Assembly: GCA_037903355.1 (NCBI GenBank)
Contig: JBAJFE010000016.1
Location: 682,001 to 746,000 of the forward strand
DNA length: 64,000 bases
Source: Trichuris trichiura
Lineage: Eukaryota; Nematoda; Enoplea; Trichinellida; Trichuridae
Direction: 5' to 3'
Part shown: positions 11,529 to 21,497 of the stretch, one piece after another
Numbering within the stretch: the stretch's first letter is position 1
Layout of the letters: the number at the start of each line of letters is the position of its first letter
The notes under the pieces: model-generated
What the model saw: only the letters and a program-made list of their open reading frames with translations
Databases searched by the model: none
Told to the model about the DNA's origin: nothing
Position numbers and translations under genes: made by a program

Positions 11529-13475
11529 ATGGCCAACGCGGAACATTTCGCCTTTCTGTACCGTCATCGTTTGTTGTCTCCTTCGCTGGAGGAGTTCAAC
11601 AGTGCCGCGCTGGATTTGCTGAGCACGTTTAGAGGGCAAAAATGCGATGGTGAAGCAGTTTCTCGAGATTTTCGTTTCTTGGAAGCCCAATATTCCGCCG
11701 TGGCTTATGTTTTAATTCGCGCTGCGGACGATTCGGCTATTCGAAAAGAAGTTGGCCTTCGCCACGCTGTACCCTTAGTTACTTACCTAACTGCTAGTCA
11801 TAGCATGTTGGCAGTTCCATCGATGCGCTGTTTGCAAGTCCTTCAGTACTACTATCCATCAGCTTGCGGAAACGTGTCGCAAAGAATTGAGAGCTATGCC
11901 GTAAGCAACTTTTCCTCGCATAACGCGGACGTACGTCGTCAAGCTGCTTGTTTGTATGCCCTGACCACCAGTATGTCGAACAAAAAAGATCTGTCTTGGG
12001 GCGACAGGTTCAGAACACTTTTGCGTACTAGCCATGAAGCGGTGTGCTCGATTAACGGATTTCGTCATGTTGACAAAAATTGCACCCTCAAATCGTCATT
12101 TCTCTCCTTGAACAGCATTGTTGACATCCCAAGTCTTGAGCCAAGCAAAATGCTCAACGTTTGTCGCTCCGTGCTTTACTGTCTCGTTGAAATGGTAAAA
12201 ATTGGCGCCGACCAAACCGTTGAACTTCCCGTGTTGGAGTTGATCGCCTGCTTCGAATGTTTATCCTTAGTAATTGCGGCAAAGCTAAAGCCGGATGACG
12301 GCTTTCGTTTGGAATTGCAGGAGGTGTTGACCCTGTTGTTCGACATTCTTAATTCGATCATCGCCGCCGCGAAGCTCCTCTTCGCTCCATTTTGCTCGAG
12401 AATTTGTCACGCCTTTTTCAAACTGCTGAAAAGCGTACCGAAAGGACATAGTTCCAATGCCGCCGCTGTTAGAGCTTTGGTGTACGACGGTTTGACTTCG
12501 CTGTTCACGTACTTGGGCGCGGCGAGCAAACTGCATTTGAAATTTCAAGACATCCTGCAAATATTGCAGGAGGAAATGTCCATATGCGCGTTGTGGCTCC
12601 AGCGCGAATCGGATACGCAGCACAAACTGCATGGTCAAAGGCAGCACATATATTTAAGTCTTCACGCCAATGTTGAGCAACATATTTCCGTTCAGAAGTT
12701 CCTGCGTACTCTTGAGGCTATTGTTAGCAATGTTGGGTCATTGTTACCTCCTGAGTCGTATCAGATGCTTCAGTTGTTCGTACTTCGTATGTTACCTCGA
12801 TGTGAAACAATAACCGAAGATAGCGACTTCGTTGTGCGCTCAATTGCCAGAAAGTTGCGTACATCGCTATGCCGCGTTTTAAATGCGTTTCTTTTGAATC
12901 CTCATCCAAAATCGCCATACTATTTAAACGTCGGCATCGACTTGCTTCGACGAGGTGCCGCCGACAAAGGCGACATCCTGACCGCCCTTAGCAAGCATGG
13001 ACTTTCAATATGCGATCGTATAGCAAAGCCGGTGATGCCCATTTCGCAAAGCATAACTTGTATTGAGGCGGAACGTAATACCGACGGCACTGCCGCGGAT
13101 GTGGAGATTCTCAGTGGTCATTTGCAAGATTCATTTAGCATTGGCAAAACAGTTTCCGTTGCACAAAAGAATGAAGGACGACGACGATCACCGAGTAACG
13201 ACGTCATAGTAGCGAAGAGACAAAGAACCAAAAGTACCGAGTCTCAGCGGACTTCCAACTCGTCTGAACACGTCAGTCAAACAAAGCCGGTTGAGAATGA
13301 CAATGCCTTTCAGTCTACGTCTGCTTTGCAAGTTGACAGTGTTGAGCCATTTGGGAGTATCGAAGAGAGTTATCCTAATTACGCGTGCAACGACGAAAGC
13401 GGTAGCGATATTAGCAGCGATTCCGGTTCATCTTTAGGCTTTGAAATCAATTTGGTCCCAAGAAACGATCGTTAA
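11529..13475 (+). CDS. PELP1/RIX1-like helical-repeat protein, intronless
   Basis: A 648-aa protein in one uninterrupted frame, unusual here because neighbours have many introns. The start is the first ATG (MANAEHFAFLYRHRLL). The first ~480 residues are leucine-rich helical repeats of HEAT/ARM character. Segments such as GSLLPPESYQMLQLFVLRM and LSICDRIAKPVMPIS resemble the RIX1/PELP1 family, where an 'alphaC-D-HPR-P' end of the helical region is typical. The tail (about 550-648) is polar, with a KRQR basic patch that could be a nuclear signal and an acidic Ser/Asp stretch. PELP1/Rix1 acts with WDR18/Ipi3 and TEX10 in late 60S ribosome maturation. The assignment rests on weak similarity; it could be another HEAT-repeat nuclear protein. 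Confidence 0.5.
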   Translation: MANAEHFAFLYRHRLLSPSLEEFNSAALDLLSTFRGQKCDGEAVSRDFRFLEAQYSAVAYVLIRAADDSAIRKEVGLRHAVPLVTYLTASHSMLAVPSMRCLQVLQYYYPSACGNVSQRIESYAVSNFSSHNADVRRQAACLYALTTSMSNKKDLSWGDRFRTLLRTSHEAVCSINGFRHVDKNCTLKSSFLSLNSIVDIPSLEPSKMLNVCRSVLYCLVEMVKIGADQTVELPVLELIACFECLSLVIAAKLKPDDGFRLELQEVLTLLFDILNSIIAAAKLLFAPFCSRICHAFFKLLKSVPKGHSSNAAAVRALVYDGLTSLFTYLGAASKLHLKFQDILQILQEEMSICALWLQRESDTQHKLHGQRQHIYLSLHANVEQHISVQKFLRTLEAIVSNVGSLLPPESYQMLQLFVLRMLPRCETITEDSDFVVRSIARKLRTSLCRVLNAFLLNPHPKSPYYLNVGIDLLRRGAADKGDILTALSKHGLSICDRIAKPVMPISQSITCIEAERNTDGTAADVEILSGHLQDSFSIGKTVSVAQKNEGRRRSPSNDVIVAKRQRTKSTESQRTSNSSEHVSQTKPVENDNAFQSTSALQVDSVEPFGSIEESYPNYACNDESGSDISSDSGSSLGFEINLVPRNDR

Positions 13476-14400
13476 AGAATTCTAGTCGTCACCTATTGCT
13501 GTTACTATTGTTATTACTATTATTATCTGCGGATTGGCGCAATTAATAACGACAGAACTGTTTGAACATCTGTAACGCTTAATAGCTCTGCTCTGTGCAT
13601 ACATTAACCTGACATTTTTGCAGAGGAAAAGACGTCGTTATTAGAAACTGGCGTATTGTTGTTCGGTTGCCCAATTACGTCATCGAAGATAATGGAATGC
13701 TAAAAATTGCTATCACTGATCCGTGCAGCACAAGGAGGTGACGCCTTCGTCGTAGAATACCTTTTTCGCGTAGAGTATATGCTCCGCTACAGTATGCCAA
13801 GCATGTTAACCTGCGAATAAAGTAGAGGATTCAAAGTTTTGAATTCGCGTAACCTGCTTTTCATTATCCAAATTTTAATTTTAAATTGTCTTCCTGTTTT
13901 AGAAGTGCGAGATAAAGGTCAATGCAACTAGTGCAAATAAGAAACAATCGTTGAAAAATTCTAGTCATCACCTATTGCTACAACAATTATTATTTGCGGT
14001 TTGGCGCAATAAATAACGACGGAAATGTTTGAACATCTGCAACGCTCAACAGCTCTGCTCTGTACACACATTTACCTGACATTTTTGAAGAGGAAAAGCC
14101 GTCGTTATTAGAAATTGACATCTTGTTGTTCGGCTGTCTAAGTACGTCACCGAAAATAGTGCCAATGCTAAACATCGCTATCACTGATCTGTGCAGCAGA
14201 AAGAGATGACGCCTTCGTCGTAGAATACCTTTTCTGCGTAGAACACATGCTCCGCTACAGTATGCTAAGCTTGTTAACCTGCGAATAAAGTAGAGGATTC
14301 AAAATTTTGAATTCGCGTAACCTGCCTTTCATAATGCCTGTATGCAAATTTAAATGTTAAATTATTGTCTTGTTTAAAAAATGCAAGATAAAAGTCATTT
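13476..14400 (+). repeat. Two-copy direct repeat, period about 460 bp
   Basis: A block starting right after the PELP1-like stop codon (about 13476-13900) recurs at about 13950-14385 with roughly 85% identity. Shared segments include TTTGGCGCAATAAATAACGA-like sequence, CCTGACATTTTTG, and GTTAACCTGCGAATAAAGT followed by a GAATTC-containing palindrome (TTCAAAATTTT-GAATTC). No coding frame is conserved between the copies, so it is a non-coding tandem duplication. Confidence 0.85.
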
Positions 14401-16152
14401 CAATTACCACAAACAAAGCTCAAACATAACAAATACGAATTAAAAGCTTGTTTTTAGAACTGAATGTAAACAATCTGCTTGTTTAAGTTGTTTGCCTCCC
14501 ACGAGCTAGCTGCAATTTCTTCGAAGTAGGAACCAGTTTGCGCCCTACGCGGATAAGCAAGAGTGCAAAAATACGCTACAGTGCAGAAAAGGCTTAAAAA
14601 GGACGTCTTCGGTACATAATTTAATTCAAAATTTTCGCTAATGCTGCAGTGACAATTCTGTTCGAAAATGCTTGGTCATTATGACTAATTTTAATGGGAA
14701 TTTCGCTATTTTTGAGATACGCTATATCTGTGAAGCTTCAACTAAGTAGGGCAAATTTGCTTTAGTAAGCATATTTATCATTATGGAATTTTGCTGAAGA
14801 AAATAAGGAAAAGAAAGCTGACTTTCGCTCACCCGTAATCAAATAATTAATAGCTTAAAGAAAAGTAAAAAAGAACAAAGTCGCCTGTATGAATTAATGA
14901 TGCTCAGGATGACTTATATGAAGATCGACTTTGATTTGCGGACGAACGATCGCCAAGACGAAGCGACATCAAAATAATGAGACCAGAGCTGGTAGAGTGC
15001 ATATTTTGTCAAATCGATTACTTCAAATGTGCTGTAACAAACTTGGACGAGCAAAACAAGACTGATCGATTCGCTGAGAAAAAGAAGACGAAATTGAATT
15101 AACTACGCGCTATCTCAACATGCGCCAAATTAGTGGCTATTGAAACATTTGAATATGAACTTCAAAAGACTGTAATCAGCCTTAGAATACCCTACGCTTA
15201 CGATCGATAATATAGCAAGTTTACTAACGAGCAATACACCCATGTTAATCATGGCGCATTTTTAAAATAAAGTCCTCTTTTCTTCTTTGAATGATGCTAA
15301 CACAGTTCAAAAATCTACAGAGTATACATTTCACAAAGTAGTTAAATTAAGAAGAGTAAAAATCAAAATTTTGCGCGATTCAAGAGGCACCAAACAAGGG
15401 CAAACAAGTAGCCGCCGTTCCTTCCTATAAAAGTCTGTCATTACAAACTAATAGTAACCTTAAATGTAAGGAAATGTTCCGTCGCCTCTCAATCCTTCAA
15501 CAGCAGCGTTAATGGCTTCATATTTTTTGCAGTGTTGTAAAAAGGCATAGTAAAAACATAGTTGCCATTTAAGACTGAAAGAATGCAGAAGCAGGGAAAT
15601 TTTCAAATTTATCATAGGCTTAAGGACGCGCGCGAGAACCTGTGTGCCAGAAATTTGCGTATGCTGCCTTCTACGAATCAATTAGGAGGAGTAATTCAAA
15701 AATTAACCTACCTGCTAATCACATTGAAACTTGCCACCTTGCCAGCACACATTCAGAGTTTGTGGCCGGCAAAAGTGCTTTGCAACGTTTATTTCTGTCA
15801 CCACCGCGGTGAATGGGGGAGGTACAAAAATTTGCCATTAGACAGTAAGTTCGACCACAGCTTTCTGGCCGTACAAGAAGATCAAATACCATGGAATACT
15901 TGGCGGCCGAATAAGAATAAAACGCGCTCAATACAAAAGAATGGCAACAAAAACAGGCAACAAAAAGTCGCAGCGGTACAGCAGCATTTTTCGTTGGATC
16001 CAATAGTTTGTACAAGAAACGGCTACGCCAACAGATTGTACAAATTGGATACTTGATGCAAAGCTGCGTTATAAGCTCCACATTCTGCATCGTGTACCAA
16101 CCGATGGCAACCTTAACAATCTCAGTTCCGTGTACGGAAGTCGCTGTGCTCT
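14401..16152. other. Intergenic stretch without recognised genes
   Basis: About 1.75 kb between the duplicated block and the 3' end of the palmitoyltransferase gene. Open frames of up to 164 codons occur around 15560-16090 on both strands, but they lack family similarity and overlap one another, so I do not call them. Confidence 0.5.
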
Positions 16153-18079
16153 TTACACTGATATTTCCGAAGGTTTTCCGTTGGAACTTTTATCCTTTTG
16201 CGTTTTGTCATCTTGCACTTCACTTGAGTCATGTCGACGAGCAGCTGCTCCGCTTAAGGACTCGTGTAGCTGAATCGCTTCAGTAAATGAAAAAGGCTTT
16301 CCGCGAGCTTTGGCGCCCACGCCGATTGGACCCGTTGCGTCTCCTTCGAGCAGCGCTTTCAAACTAGATGACGCGTCCGCCTCGGACGTTGACCGAAGAC
16401 CTTCGGTAAACTTTTTGCGCACAAAGCTCACTTGAGCATCACCATCATCGTAGTCGTCAAAGGAAATAGTTTTTCTTGCCCCGCTGATTGCTTCCTTTAA
16501 AAGTGACCTGTAAGCCTCACTTCCCGGAGAAGAAGGCGGACATTCGTATGCCATTCCCGCTTCTTCGGCTCCGGTGCTTTCCAGCGCTGCCGACTTGTCG
16601 AACAAATTGCACGTCGAAGCGTTCTGCGCATTTAAATCTTTCAAATCGTTCGTTGAAACGGTGTCCATATCGCTTGCACCGGTCAATTCCGCCATTTCCG
16701 GCGAGCAAACGGACGGCATACACTCGCCTCCGCCTAAGGCGCTTTCGTTCTCTTTTACCATCTGAAACAAAAAAACCAAACAACCCTGTGCTTAAATTAA
16801 CATCGGTTCTATTTAATAGTTTCAAATTATTTGCTCCGCCAAAAGCTGGCGGAGAAAATAATTTGAAACTATTAAAAAGAACCGATGTTAATTTTTTCAA
16901 AAGATGCAACCCGACGCAAAGCAACAAGCGCTGCGTCAGCCTGAAAAAATCAACGAGCATTTGACTTCAAGACATTAGACTACGTCAAAATTTAAAAATC
17001 TGTTAATGAAAATAAAGCAACTGCCCATTTCGTCCAACGAACTTCGGACGAAATAAACAACCAGGCGTTAATTGCAGTACGTCGCGTTTGTTTTGACAAC
17101 TTACTTTCGTGTACGTTGCGCCGGAATTTCCTTTCGTGGGCTGCATTTCAACAATGACGTAATGTTGGCCACCGCTTAAGGCTGTGCTCGTTGCCGCTTT
17201 GCTTGGTGACGAGAAACCGTTCAAAAGCTTTTCGCGTACCTCGGCGTGTATTATGGCACCTTTGCGAGAGGGTCGAAGTGAAAAACTGGAAAACAAACTG
17301 CGTATGCAAAAAAGGTTTTAACCGCGCGCAACGGCTGGTTACGTACGCTGGATAAGAGCTCGCGCACAAAACTTGCGAAACATTTGAGCACCAACCATTG
17401 GTAAATGGATTGACGCCGTTCCTGAATTTTCCAGTAACCTGCAAATCAAATTGCCGCGTACGGTAAGAACGGTGAGTAGGCTTACTTGTTCGTTAGTTGT
17501 GCGTCCACGGGACACCAACGTGATATGAAATCCCGTAAGACCAACGACGGGAAAAAACATGAGACCGCAAACCACCATCACTACCATTGTGGCGATGTTT
17601 TCTTTGGTCAGCAAGCTGTCCCTGCGAATCAATAATCGGCATCGACTTGCCAAGAAAAAGGAGACTTATAATACCTTGCGTTGAGCGCGCATAGGAGGCA
17701 CAAGAAAAATACCACAACAATATGCGCTGACAGCGTAAGCAGAAAGAAGAAAAAGTACCGATAGTTTCTCCGCCCAATACAATTGTTCACCCACGGGCAA
17801 TGATGATCAAAATTCTGAATTGCAACGTAAGAAAACAAATCCGATTTCAAACAGCGACAACGTCTTCACAATTCGCTTACTTCGATGCAGTGGTCGCAAA
17901 TTGAGCAGTGAGAGCAGCGCGGCGGGCGGTATATGTGACACGTAACGCACCATTTCATACGAAATGATATTCCGTTAATTTCAATAGTTTTATACAAAGG
18001 AGATCGAAAGTCGTCTTCTTCTTCCGCCTCAGTGGCTGAAAATTAAGCTTGCATCGTCAAGGGAAAGAATTTATCCTAA

Positions 18080-18126
<47 letters not shown>

Positions 18127-20085
18127 AACTCGGTCCGATACAGCATCGTCCTAACTCAGTCTTATACGGCACCGTCACAACTCGGTCTGATACTGCATCG
18201 TCACAACTCAGTCCGATACCACACCGTCGCAACTAGGTCCGATTCGGCATCGTCCTAACTCGGTCTTATACGGCATCGTCACAACTCGGTCTGATATTGC
18301 ATCGTCACAACTCAGTCCGATTCGGCATCGTCCTAACTCGGTCTTATACGGCACCGTCACAACTCGGTCTGATACTGCATCGTCACAACTCAGTCTGATA
18401 CCACACCGTCGCAACTAGGTCCGATTCGGCATCGTCCTAACTCGGTCTTATACGGCATCGTCACAACTCGGTCTGATACTGCATCGTCACAACTCGGTCT
18501 GATACTGCATCGCCACAACTCGGTCTTATACGGCACCGTCACAACTCGGTCTTATACAGCATCGTCACAACTCGGTCTGATTAATGCAACTTCACAATTC
18601 AGTCCAAAAGCACATCGTCGCAACTAGGTCTGATTCGGTATCGTCAGCCGAGTTGCGACAATGCCGTATCAGATCGAGTTGTGACGATGCAGTATCGCAC
18701 CGAGTTGTGACGATGCCGAATCAAACCTAGTTGCGACGGTGTGATGTCGGACTGAGTTGTGACGATGCCGTATTGGACCGAGTTGTGACGATGCCGTGTC
18801 GGACCGAGTTGTGACGATGCCGTATCGGACCGAGTTGTGACGATGCCGTATCGGACCGAGTTGTGACGATGCCATACCGGTCCGTTGTCACAACTCAGTC
18901 CGACATATATAAGAAAGCGCGAATATTTCTACTTGACTAACCTGGAGGAATAACGCCCGGGTCGACTATTGTAGCCATAATGAAGTTTGCCACGGTCGCG
19001 GTACAAATAAACATTTCGATCACCACAACAGCCACACCAGTCCAACTGAATAGTTGCACAACTGTTGGTGACCTGAGTTAATCGCATAATTAATACAGTA
19101 TACCAACTTATTTCTACTGAAATACATAACAATAATTAATAAAATTTCGGGATTACAAAGAACTAAGCTTATAAGCGCACGATAAATACCATTCATAAAG
19201 TTAAAATAGGCACCACTTCGACAAATTTATTTTCACCACAAAATATACATGACAAATTATGTAAAAAGTCAACAATCCAACAACAAATATGGCACAAAGA
19301 TTTTTAGCCATTGATGCCCATAGATGGAATCGATTTGCGATGAGTCAGCCTTAGCAACCTTTTAATTAGCAAATCAAGAAATACATTCCGAACTATAGGG
19401 CAGATAAATTGATCGTATGTAAAGAATGTAAGCACACTTGCGGCAAAGGACGATCGATTGATTTTTGTAAGTCGAAACGGACCAATGTTATTATGCAAAT
19501 TAAAATTATTGTCCGCAAGCGGGAATTGTGAACTCCTTAGACACTTTATTAATTTGCATAATTTCAAGTTGGGCTTTGAGCAGACACAACTTCGAAAACA
19601 CGTTATAAAATGCTACCAAGCGAATTTCGTAGGAAAACAATTGTTAGCAATAAATAACATTGTAAGGAGTGATCCTTCATGCGCGATTGGTCCTTAGCTA
19701 AGCGAGTGACAACGCACAATGAAAAGGAGTATCGAAGGAATTAAAAAATACGTCATCTCATTGTAAAGCGGTTACGGAAAACAAGAATACTTACACCATG
19801 TAGTAAAAGACTCCCGTTGTGACGAGAAGCATAAGCCATGCAACAATTGCTGGCAAATAACGAGTAGGTCTGAATGAAACCATCCGAACACAATGGTTCC
19901 TTTTGAAACCAGAATTTTAGCGTGGAAATAATCGTTTTTCAATGACTACATAACCCTGATTCAGGAAAGCACTACAAACGTAAACTGTTGAGCAAGTATA
20001 CACGTAGAGTAAGTTTGCATACCAACTTTGTATAACTAAGACGCCTACGCGCCATTTCCACCATCCACCGGCACTGAGGTCCCAT
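16153..20085 (-). CDS. ZDHHC8: DHHC palmitoyltransferase, ZDHHC5/8-like
   Basis: Membrane S-acyltransferase that attaches palmitate to cysteines of target proteins. Exons in gene order: 20085-20027, 19869-19795, 19045-18942, 18035-17881, 17814-17675, 17621-17486, 17438-17347, 17285-17105 and 16761-16153, about 516 aa. Two N-terminal membrane segments ([20 protein letters not shown] and the next exon, ending [13 protein letters not shown]) precede the cysteine-rich domain with [14 protein letters not shown] and the catalytic [12 protein letters not shown]. Two more membrane segments follow, then the TTxE-type motif RGRTTNEQ and [11 protein letters not shown]. The last four residues are EISV, the PDZ-binding end of vertebrate ZDHHC5/8. 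The first exon is the least certain; the others fit phase and family. One intron (18036-18941) holds a satellite, another (16762-17104) a hairpin. Confidence 0.92.
16794..16895. repeat. Near-perfect 48-bp-arm hairpin in palmitoyltransferase intron
   Basis: Two arms of about 48 bp, reading outward from CTCCGCCA/TGGCGGAG, are separated by only 4 nt. Pairing is almost complete, including AACATCGGTTCT with AGAACCGATGTT. It lies in the last intron. It may be a small fold-back transposon (MITE) or a transcribed RNA hairpin; nothing else in the window matches it. Confidence 0.85.
18080..18122. repeat. (TA)n microsatellite
   Basis: About 21 uninterrupted TA dinucleotides next to the 26-bp satellite, in an intron of the palmitoyltransferase gene. 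Confidence 0.97.
18124..18905. repeat. 26-bp minisatellite arranged as a fold-back pair
   Basis: About 20 tandem copies of a 26-bp unit (CACAACTCGGTCTGATACTG plus CATCGT) run from 18124 to about 18645, then about 10 copies of the same unit run in the opposite orientation to about 18905. The forward part shows a higher order: a characteristic variant (CCACACCGTCGCAACTAGG) recurs after 182 bp, that is after seven units. The whole block sits in an intron of the palmitoyltransferase gene between two good splice sites. A transcript would fold into a long hairpin. Confidence 0.95.
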
Positions 20086-21497
20086 GCAGGAAACTACGGA
20101 AGAGCAGAATACAGTTTACCACGAAATAGAATTAAATTCACGGTACTGCTGCAAAGCGACTAACTGGTATACATGGAAGGATTCCCGCCGATCACCAAGC
20201 TACAAACCGCAGTCGAAAATGGACGACATTAAATACATTCGCGGTCGAACATAGAAGTTACCGAAAAAAAGTTTTAATTATGACCTCGCTTCAGCCGGGC
20301 GAAAACAGATTAACTAAAAGAAATCAATACTCGACACTGCTGCGGTGGTGTACGTCGTAATTTTTCGTTTGCAGACAACAGCTAGCTTAATCTGGGCAAC
20401 ATTTGTTACAGAAAACAGTTGAAGCAAAATTGCTTGACTCGTCAAGAACGCGAAGCTAAGCCGAATACTTCAAATTCGCTTTAAGCGATAAAAGTAGCTT
20501 ACAACTACGAACGCGAGCTCAAAATAAGACGAAGACTGGTACAACATTGTACGTAGCTTTGCGAAAAACGTCTAAATGTCTACGCGGTTGAGAGTCTCCC
20601 CGGAACGCACCAACGATTATTTGCAAGAAGAAACCGGATTACAAAAGCAAACAAAGTCAACAGTCCAATTAAAGCAATCGGGAAATGTTTGGCCGCGATA
20701 TTTAAAACAAAATAAGCATGAGTACACAAAAATCATGCAAACTGCGTGAAAGACAAATTAGTTACAGTATCCTAATAAAAATGCTCAGGTTTGCTCCCAC
20801 GTACCTTCTCATCGCCGCTTGAATCAGTAAATTACAAAGCCAGGCGAGGGAATGTCGAGGCTTAATTTTTTATTGTGAGCCTAAATTTTGAGTCTCCATA
20901 CATAATAGACGAAGTCAATGAAAGAGAATCAACTTAGGCATTTTTAATATCAAGAGCTTAGAACACTGCAGCGTGGTCAGGGTCGCAGGAACAATTTTTT
21001 TCGCGCCGTTAAATATAAAATATACAAACTCTATTGTAGCGCTGTTCTTTTTGCATCAATAAACTCATCTTCGTGCACGCGGTGAAACTGACTGCCCTTT
21101 TCGGCTTTCCAGTAACGTTACGTCGTACAGTAGCATTCATTTAATTTTGTATTGCAAATTATGAAGTGTGCATTTTGCTTTTGCCGCGCTAAATAAGATG
21201 AGTAGTTAAATGAAAAAAATGCGTTTCGTAAGGAAAATATTTTTTTAAAACTTTTGCAGCTGTCGCGCTACTTATGTGGTACAAAAAATTTTATATCCGC
21301 GTCGTCTTAACCGCAGTTTAATTGAACGGTCGATGTAAGTGTCTATAAAACATTATCCAAAAGCCCAGAGGTACGTACCTTACTTTTCAAATTGGTAAAG
21401 TATCTATATGTGAAATGGCTAGTTAAGTAAAGTATTCGTTTCCCTTAGCTGTCGAATCCTTTATTAAGCAGATACATGCCTACATGTGATTACCCTA
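20086..21497. other. Divergent intergenic region, no gene seen
   Basis: About 1.4 kb between the palmitoyltransferase and POFUT2, which point away from each other, so both promoters should be here. No coding similarity and no clear repeats were found. Confidence 0.5.

Noticed and set aside
11859..12647. Minus-strand open frames inside the PELP1-like gene
   Set aside because: Shadows of a long plus-strand coding frame; no family similarity.
15562..16090. Candidate genes of 123-164 codons on opposite strands
   Set aside because: They overlap each other and show neither family motifs nor splice-linked neighbours.
16488..16964. Open frames of 147-158 codons on both strands at the end of the palmitoyltransferase gene
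   Set aside because: They are other-frame readings of the Ser-rich tail exon and of the intronic hairpin; the DHHC gene explains the coding signal.
18124..18905. Regular short repeats reminiscent of a CRISPR array
   Set aside because: Units are contiguous without unique spacers, turn around in orientation, and lie in an animal gene's intron.
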